Source: Pseudomonadota bacterium
Lineage (GTDB): Bacteria > Pseudomonadota > Alphaproteobacteria > Reyranellales > Reyranellaceae
Reading direction: 5' to 3'
DNA length: 10,361 nt
Assembly: GCA_023436825.1 (NCBI GenBank)
Contig: JAEZHS010000512.1
Coordinates: 1 to 10,361, forward strand
Shown here: positions 6,853 to 10,361 of the stretch, piece after piece
Layout: each line of letters starts with the position of its first letter
How positions within the stretch are numbered: position 1 is the stretch's first letter
Made by a program: the position numbers and the translations under genes
The notes under the pieces: model-generated
Told to the model about the DNA's origin: nothing
Database searches by the model: none
The model's input: the letters and a program-made list of their open reading frames with translations, nothing else

Positions 6853-6860
6853 GCTAGACT
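6852..6860 (+). promoter_or_regulatory. Possible extended -10 promoter of the PLP-enzyme gene
   Basis: TGCTAGACT resembles an extended -10 element (TGN followed by a TATAAT-like hexamer, 4 of 6 matching). Initiation about seven bases downstream would fall at or next to the ATG at 6868, giving a leaderless or nearly leaderless transcript. No good -35 is seen at standard spacing (TTCGTT at 6831-6836 is a poor match). The element overlaps the first base of the divergent CYTH start codon. Confidence 0.25.
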
Positions 6861-6867
6861 CGCCATC

Positions 6868-8007
6868 ATGGCCGCCCAGACCCTCGATGACCTGCCGACC
6901 CCCGCCCTCATTCTCGACCGGGCGATCCTGCGCCGCAACCTCAAGCGCATGAGCGACCGCCTGCGTAACGCCGGCGTCATGCTCAGGCCGCATCTCAAGA
7001 CCGCGAAATCGATCGAGGTCGGCCGCATGGCGGTCGAGGGCCACGACGGGCGCATCACCGTTTCGACCCTGGCCGAGGCGCGCTACTTCGCGGACGGCGG
7101 CTTCAAGGACATCCTCTACGGCGTGGGCGTCGTGCCGTCCAAGCTGCCGGCCATCGCCGAGCTGCGCCGCCGCGGCGTCAACCTGCGCGTCGTCACCGAC
7201 AATGCCGCCGTGGCCAAGGCGATCGCCGATGCGGCCAAGGACGGCGACACCTTCTCGGTCTTCATCGAGGTCGACAGCGGCGGCGGCCGCGCCGGTCTGC
7301 CCTGGCCGGAATTGCCCGGCCTTCTGGACATCGCCCGCATCCTGCACGACGCGCCGGGCGTCGAGCTGGCGGGCGTCATGACCCACGCCGGCCACTCCTA
7401 TCACGAGAGCACGCCCGACGGCATCGCGGCCGTGGCCGAGCAGGAGCGCCGCGCGATCGTCGACGCGGCCGAGAAGCTGCGCGCGGCCGGCATCCCCTGC
7501 CCCATCGTCTCAGGCGGCTCGACGCCGACCGCCATGCACAGCCGCGACTTCACCGGCATCACTGAGATGCGGCCCGGCGTCTATGTCTTCAACGATCTCG
7601 ACCAGGAATACATCGGCTCGTGCGCACCGTCGGATCTCGCCCTGTCGGTGCTGGCCTCGGTGATCGGACACTATCCGCATCGCAACCAGGTGCTGGTCGA
7701 CGCCGGTGCGCTGGCGCTCTCCAAGGACATCAGCGCCCAGGAGTTCAAGCCGCAGGTCGGCTACGGCACGATCGTCGACGCGCCGGCCAAGGACATGGCG
7801 GTCGTCGCCTGCTCGCAGGAACACGGCTTCGTCGGCGCCGAGGAGCCGATCCCTTACGGCAACCTGCCGATCGGCTCGCGCGTGCGCATCCTGCCCAACC
7901 ATGCCTGCATCACCGCGGCAGCCTACGACCGCTATTACGTCGTCGACAGCGAGCTCGACGGCGGCAAGTCGGTGGTCGACGTCTACGACCGCATCAACGG
8001 CTGGTGA
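6868..8007 (+). CDS. PLP-dependent D-threonine aldolase / D-serine dehydratase-like enzyme (DSD1 family, fold type III)
   Basis: The protein has 379 residues. This family cleaves or dehydrates D-beta-hydroxy amino acids such as D-threonine, D-3-hydroxyaspartate or D-serine, using PLP and a divalent metal. The N-terminal alanine-racemase-type barrel opens with LPTPALILD and carries the PLP lysine in RPHLKTAK (Lys44 by family pattern). A phosphate-binding SGGSTP loop lies in the barrel. The C-terminal beta domain has DAGALALSKD, a SQEHG segment, and the metal site His345-Ala-Cys347 in PNHAC. Every expected catalytic element is present. Sequence alone does not separate aldolase from dehydratase. 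The start at ATG 6868 places the LPTPA segment as is usual. No Shine-Dalgarno is evident, and the divergent CYTH start is only 15 bp away. The stop directly abuts that of the convergent SDR gene. Confidence 0.91.
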   Translation: MAAQTLDDLPTPALILDRAILRRNLKRMSDRLRNAGVMLRPHLKTAKSIEVGRMAVEGHDGRITVSTLAEARYFADGGFKDILYGVGVVPSKLPAIAELRRRGVNLRVVTDNAAVAKAIADAAKDGDTFSVFIEVDSGGGRAGLPWPELPGLLDIARILHDAPGVELAGVMTHAGHSYHESTPDGIAAVAEQERRAIVDAAEKLRAAGIPCPIVSGGSTPTAMHSRDFTGITEMRPGVYVFNDLDQEYIGSCAPSDLALSVLASVIGHYPHRNQVLVDAGALALSKDISAQEFKPQVGYGTIVDAPAKDMAVVACSQEHGFVGAEEPIPYGNLPIGSRVRILPNHACITAAAYDRYYVVDSELDGGKSVVDVYDRINGW

Positions 8008-8775
8008 TCAGAGCGAACTCACCGTGTGGCCGCCATCGACCGTCAGCACGCTGCCGGTCATGAAGCTCCCCGCCTCCGACGACAGCAGCAGCAGCGCGCC
8101 GTCGAGATGCTCGGGCTTGCCGATGCGCCGCTGCGGGATGCGGTCGATCAGGCGCTGACCGCCAGGCGTCTTCCAGAAGTCGCTGTTCATCTCGGTCTCG
8201 ATATAGCCCGGGCAGATCGCATTGACGCGGATGTCGTGGCGCGCCCATTCCATGGCGAGCGCGCGCGTGAGATGGATCAGTCCCGCCTTGGAGGCGTTGT
8301 ACGGCGCCACCTGCCCGATCGTGCGCAGGCCCAGGATCGAGGCGATGTTCACGATCACACCGGGCCGCTTGCCCATCAGCCAGCGCTTGCCCGCCGCCTG
8401 CGCGACCAGCCAGGCGCCGCGCAGGTTGGTGTTGACCACCGCGTCCCAGTCCTCGACCGGCATTTCCAGCGCCGGCTTCACGATCGAGATGCCGGCGTTG
8501 TTGACCACGATGTCGATCGGCCCCAATGCCTTTTCTGCCGCGGCAAACGCCGCGGTGATCGAGTCACTCGACTGCACGTCGAGCTCGACGGCGGCAACCT
8601 TTGCGCCGGTCGACTGCAATTCCGCCTGTAGAGAGGCCAGCCGATCGGCGCGCCGCGCAGCGATCGCGACCGATGCGCCGGCGGCGGCAAGCGTGCGCGC
8701 GAAGTGCACGCCCAGTCCCGACGATGCGCCGGTGACCAGGGCGACTTTGCCCGTTAGGTCGAATCGCTTGGACAT
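8008..8775 (-). CDS. Classical short-chain dehydrogenase/reductase (SDR)
   Basis: The protein has 255 residues, a standard length for a cytoplasmic NAD(P)-dependent oxidoreductase of alcohols, hydroxy acids or ketones. The full classical SDR motif set is present: TGASSGLG (15-22) for the dinucleotide, Asp66-Val67, NNAG (92-95), Asn117, Ser146, Tyr159 and Lys163, then PGYIETEM and a C-terminal TGSVLTVDGG segment. Arg41-Arg42 after the second strand suggests a preference for NADP(H) (family inference). The ATG at 8775 is preceded by AGGGAG eight bases away. It diverges from a second SDR across 60 bp and converges on the PLP gene with no intergenic base. It may act on a product of one of the neighbouring lyases or dehydratases, but the substrate is unknown. 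Confidence 0.93.
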   Translation of the reverse strand: MSKRFDLTGKVALVTGASSGLGVHFARTLAAAGASVAIAARRADRLASLQAELQSTGAKVAAVELDVQSSDSITAAFAAAEKALGPIDIVVNNAGISIVKPALEMPVEDWDAVVNTNLRGAWLVAQAAGKRWLMGKRPGVIVNIASILGLRTIGQVAPYNASKAGLIHLTRALAMEWARHDIRVNAICPGYIETEMNSDFWKTPGGQRLIDRIPQRRIGKPEHLDGALLLLSSEAGSFMTGSVLTVDGGHTVSSL

Positions 8776-8835
8776 CGGACGTGCTCCCTAGTTTGATGCC
8801 CCGCCTTATAGGCGAGCGTCGATTTCGGGGAAATC
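8776..8835. promoter_or_regulatory. Divergent promoter region of the two SDR genes
   Basis: These 60 bp must serve both SDR genes. On the minus strand TATAAG at 8810-8805 matches a -10 hexamer at five of six positions and would start an mRNA about 20 bases before the ATG at 8775; no clear -35 accompanies it. A 13-bp inverted repeat (8802-8814) covers this hexamer. The plus-strand gene has only a weak GGGGA ribosome binding site. Confidence 0.4.
8802..8814. repeat. Inverted repeat CGCCT-TAT-AGGCG between divergent SDR genes
   Basis: These are perfect 5-bp arms around TAT. The repeat overlaps the best -10-like hexamer of the minus-strand SDR gene, so it is a plausible operator for a symmetric regulator. 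It is short enough to arise by chance in G+C-rich DNA, and no regulator gene is in the window. Confidence 0.3.
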
Positions 8836-9597
8836 ATGGATCTCGGTCTCAAGGGCAAGCGCGTGCTGGTCACCGGCGGCACCAAGAGCATCGGCCGCGC
8901 CATCGTCGATGCCTTCCTGGCCGAAGGCGCCGTCGTGGGCTTCTGCGCGCGCGACGCCAAGCTCGTGAAGGAGCGCGAGACGGACTGGCGATCCCGGCAG
9001 CACTGCGCCGATGGCACCTCGCTCGACGTCACCGACAACGCGGCGCTGAAGAAATGGATCGACGATTTCGCCGGCAACGGCGGCCTCGACCATTTCGTCG
9101 CCAATGTGAGCGCGCTCGGCACCGAAGACACCGAAGCGGGCTGGCGCAAGGCGATCGAGATCGACATCGTCTCGACGGTGAACGCCGTCCATCATGCACG
9201 CCCGCATCTGGAGAAGACGGGGCCCGGCGCCACGCTCGCCATCATCGGCACGGTGTCGTTCGTCGAGGTCTCGGGACCGACCTCGCCCTACCGCTCGGTC
9301 AAGGGCGCTCTGGTGCCGTTCGCCAAGTCGCTCGCCATCGACATGGCGCCCAGGGGCGTGCGCGCCAACGTTGTGTCGCCCGGCACCATCCTGGAGGACG
9401 GCAACACGTGGGGCCGCCAGCGCGACGCCGGCGCCGAGCGCTACAAGCGCATGCTGGCACGCAACCCGTCGGGCCGCATGGGCACGCCGCAGGAGGTCGC
9501 CGCATGTGTGGTCTTCCTGGCCGGCCAGCAGGCCTCCTTCGTGAGCGGCACCAACTTCATCGTCGACGGCGCCATGACCGCACGGGTGCAATACTGA
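8836..9597 (+). CDS. Atypical short-chain dehydrogenase/reductase family protein
   Basis: The protein has 253 residues with the SDR fold: TGGTKSIG (13-20) for the dinucleotide, the catalytic pair Tyr152 and Lys156 in YRSVK, a PGT segment after strand six, and a normal C-terminal SGTNFIVDGA end. Several usually invariant positions differ. The NNAG motif reads NVSA, the active-site Asn is Asp110 by alignment with the neighbouring SDR, and the residue 13 before Tyr152 is Thr139 rather than Ser (Ser141 lies nearby). It is likely an oxidoreductase with a specialised or reduced activity; the substrate is unknown. ATG 8836 is preceded by a weak GGGGA. Its stop overlaps the probable start of the MFS gene, so the two are probably cotranscribed. 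The ATG at 9504 inside it, with AGGAGG at 9491-9496, is an alternative start for that next gene. Confidence 0.9.
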   Translation: MDLGLKGKRVLVTGGTKSIGRAIVDAFLAEGAVVGFCARDAKLVKERETDWRSRQHCADGTSLDVTDNAALKKWIDDFAGNGGLDHFVANVSALGTEDTEAGWRKAIEIDIVSTVNAVHHARPHLEKTGPGATLAIIGTVSFVEVSGPTSPYRSVKGALVPFAKSLAIDMAPRGVRANVVSPGTILEDGNTWGRQRDAGAERYKRMLARNPSGRMGTPQEVAACVVFLAGQQASFVSGTNFIVDGAMTARVQY

Positions 9598-10361
9598 TCG
9601 AGCGGCGAACCCGCTGGGGGCTGATCGGGCTGCTGGTCGCGGCCGGCATGGTGGCCGCGGCCCATGTCGGCAAGGTGCCGCCGTCGATCCCGTCGATCCG
9701 CGACGAGCTCGGTGCCAGCCTGGGCCAGGCCGGCTGGCTGCTGTCGCTGGTCAACCTGACGGCGGCTATGGGCGGCATGGCCATCGCGCTGACCGTCGAC
9801 CGGGTCGGTCATCGCCGCCTGATCGTTCTCGGCACGGCGCTCTGCTTCGTCGCCAGCTTCCTGGGCGCCTTCGCCGGCAGCATCGAGCTCCTGCTCGTCT
9901 GGCGCTTCCTCGAGGGGCTGGGCTTTATCGTCGTCACCGTCTCCATTCCCACCCTGGTCCTGCGCGTCACGGATCCCGCCGACCGGCATCGCACCATGAC
10001 GATCTGGTCCACCTACATGCCGGCCGGCGCGGGCTCGATGATGCTGATCGCCGCCGCCATCCTGCCGGGCACGTCGTGGCGCGCCGTCTGGCTGGTGGCG
10101 GCGGCCGCCTCGCTGGTCATGTTGGCGGCGCTGCTGTTGCGGGCGGTGCCACGGCGCGAACTCGATGCGCAGCCGGCGAGCCGCCGGCCGATCCTGCACG
10201 AGATAGCCGAGGTGGCGAGCTCGGGCGGGCCGCTCGCCATTGCGGTCTGCTTCGGCGCCTATAACTGCTGCTGGCTCGCCATCGTCGGCTTCCTGCCGAC
10301 GCTGCAGGTCGAGCGGCTGGGCCTCTCGACCTCGACCGCTGCGGTCGTCACCGCCCTGGTC
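9594..10361 (+). CDS. Major facilitator superfamily transporter, N-terminal part (runs off the window)
   Basis: The frame is open to the window end, with 256 codons from 9594 and no stop. It encodes hydrophobic helices of an MFS secondary transporter in the inner membrane: TM1 from about the WGLIGLLVAAG segment, TM2, a motif-A-like loop DRVGHRR, TM3, TM4 with the WRFLEGLGF segment, TM5, TM6, then a cytoplasmic loop and TM7 and part of TM8. The TM pattern recalls CynX/NimT-like carriers (weak inference). The start is uncertain. CTG 9594 would overlap the upstream TGA by four bases in the style of coupled genes but is a rare start codon. ATG 9504 has a perfect AGGAGG but adds an arginine-rich, shadow-like leader. 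ATG 9648 would cut into TM1. The substrate is unknown; the neighbours suggest an organic acid or related metabolite. Confidence 0.85.
   Translation, partial: MIERRTRWGLIGLLVAAGMVAAAHVGKVPPSIPSIRDELGASLGQAGWLLSLVNLTAAMGGMAIALTVDRVGHRRLIVLGTALCFVASFLGAFAGSIELLLVWRFLEGLGFIVVTVSIPTLVLRVTDPADRHRTMTIWSTYMPAGAGSMMLIAAAILPGTSWRAVWLVAAAASLVMLAALLLRAVPRRELDAQPASRRPILHEIAEVASSGGPLAIAVCFGAYNCCWLAIVGFLPTLQVERLGLSTSTAAVVTALV

Noticed and set aside
6853..7404. Upstream extension of the CYTH frame into the PLP gene region.
   Set aside because: The CYTH signature ExExK begins at residue 4 from ATG 6852, and the extension is antisense to a well-supported PLP enzyme.
9441..10199. A 252-codon minus-strand frame opposite the MFS gene.
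   Set aside because: It is a hydrophilic Gln/Arg/Asp-rich product typical of the antisense of membrane-helix codons; the plus frame shows clear transmembrane helices and an MFS loop motif.

Overview
The window is about two-thirds G+C. It has dense gene packing, overlapping or abutting reading frames, GTG starts beside ATG starts, and a Tat-exported Bug-type solute receptor. Together with the protein families present, this points to a metabolically versatile alphaproteobacterium of the soil or water type (Rhizobiales/Rhodospirillales-like; Reyranella or Bradyrhizobium relatives would fit). The genus is inference. No RNA gene, insertion sequence, CRISPR array or phage gene was seen, and no stretch over 300 bases lacks a gene.

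Layout. (1) Bases 1-2281, minus strand: a large exported TPR protein whose C-terminus lies outside the window, built from about 18 TPRs arranged as three copies of a roughly 200-residue super-repeat. (2) A 182-bp divergent intergenic region. (3) 2464-5189, plus strand: a Tat-exported tripartite-tricarboxylate (Bug) binding protein followed by a thiamine-diphosphate enzyme of unassigned substrate. (4) 5222-6852, minus strand: a CYTH-domain protein whose stop overlaps the GTG start of an enolase-superfamily (mandelate racemase/muconate lactonizing) enzyme. (5) 6868-8007, plus strand: a fold-type III PLP enzyme of the D-threonine aldolase/D-serine dehydratase group. Its start codon is only 15 bp from the divergent CYTH start. 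(6) 8008-8775, minus strand: a classical SDR whose stop codon abuts the stop of the PLP gene. (7) 8836-9597, plus strand: a second, atypical SDR, followed without a gap by an MFS transporter that runs off the window end.

How the genes may work together. Apart from the TPR protein and the CYTH protein, everything fits uptake and catabolism of small hydroxy- or amino-carboxylic acids: capture (Bug protein), transport (MFS), dehydration or isomerisation (enolase superfamily), aldol cleavage or dehydration of a D-beta-hydroxy amino acid (PLP enzyme), NAD(P)-linked oxidation/reduction (two SDRs), and decarboxylation or carboligation of a 2-keto acid (ThDP enzyme). Strand switches show at least five transcription units, so a single pathway is not demonstrated. 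No substrate can be read from the sequence.

Most unusual points: substituted acid/base positions in the enolase-superfamily enzyme; an atypical catalytic set in the second SDR; the GTGA overlap of a CYTH gene with a catabolic enzyme gene; start codons 15 bp apart with a possible leaderless mRNA; a missing conventional start codon for the MFS gene; and the TPR super-repeat. I found no clear candidate for a wholly new multi-gene system.
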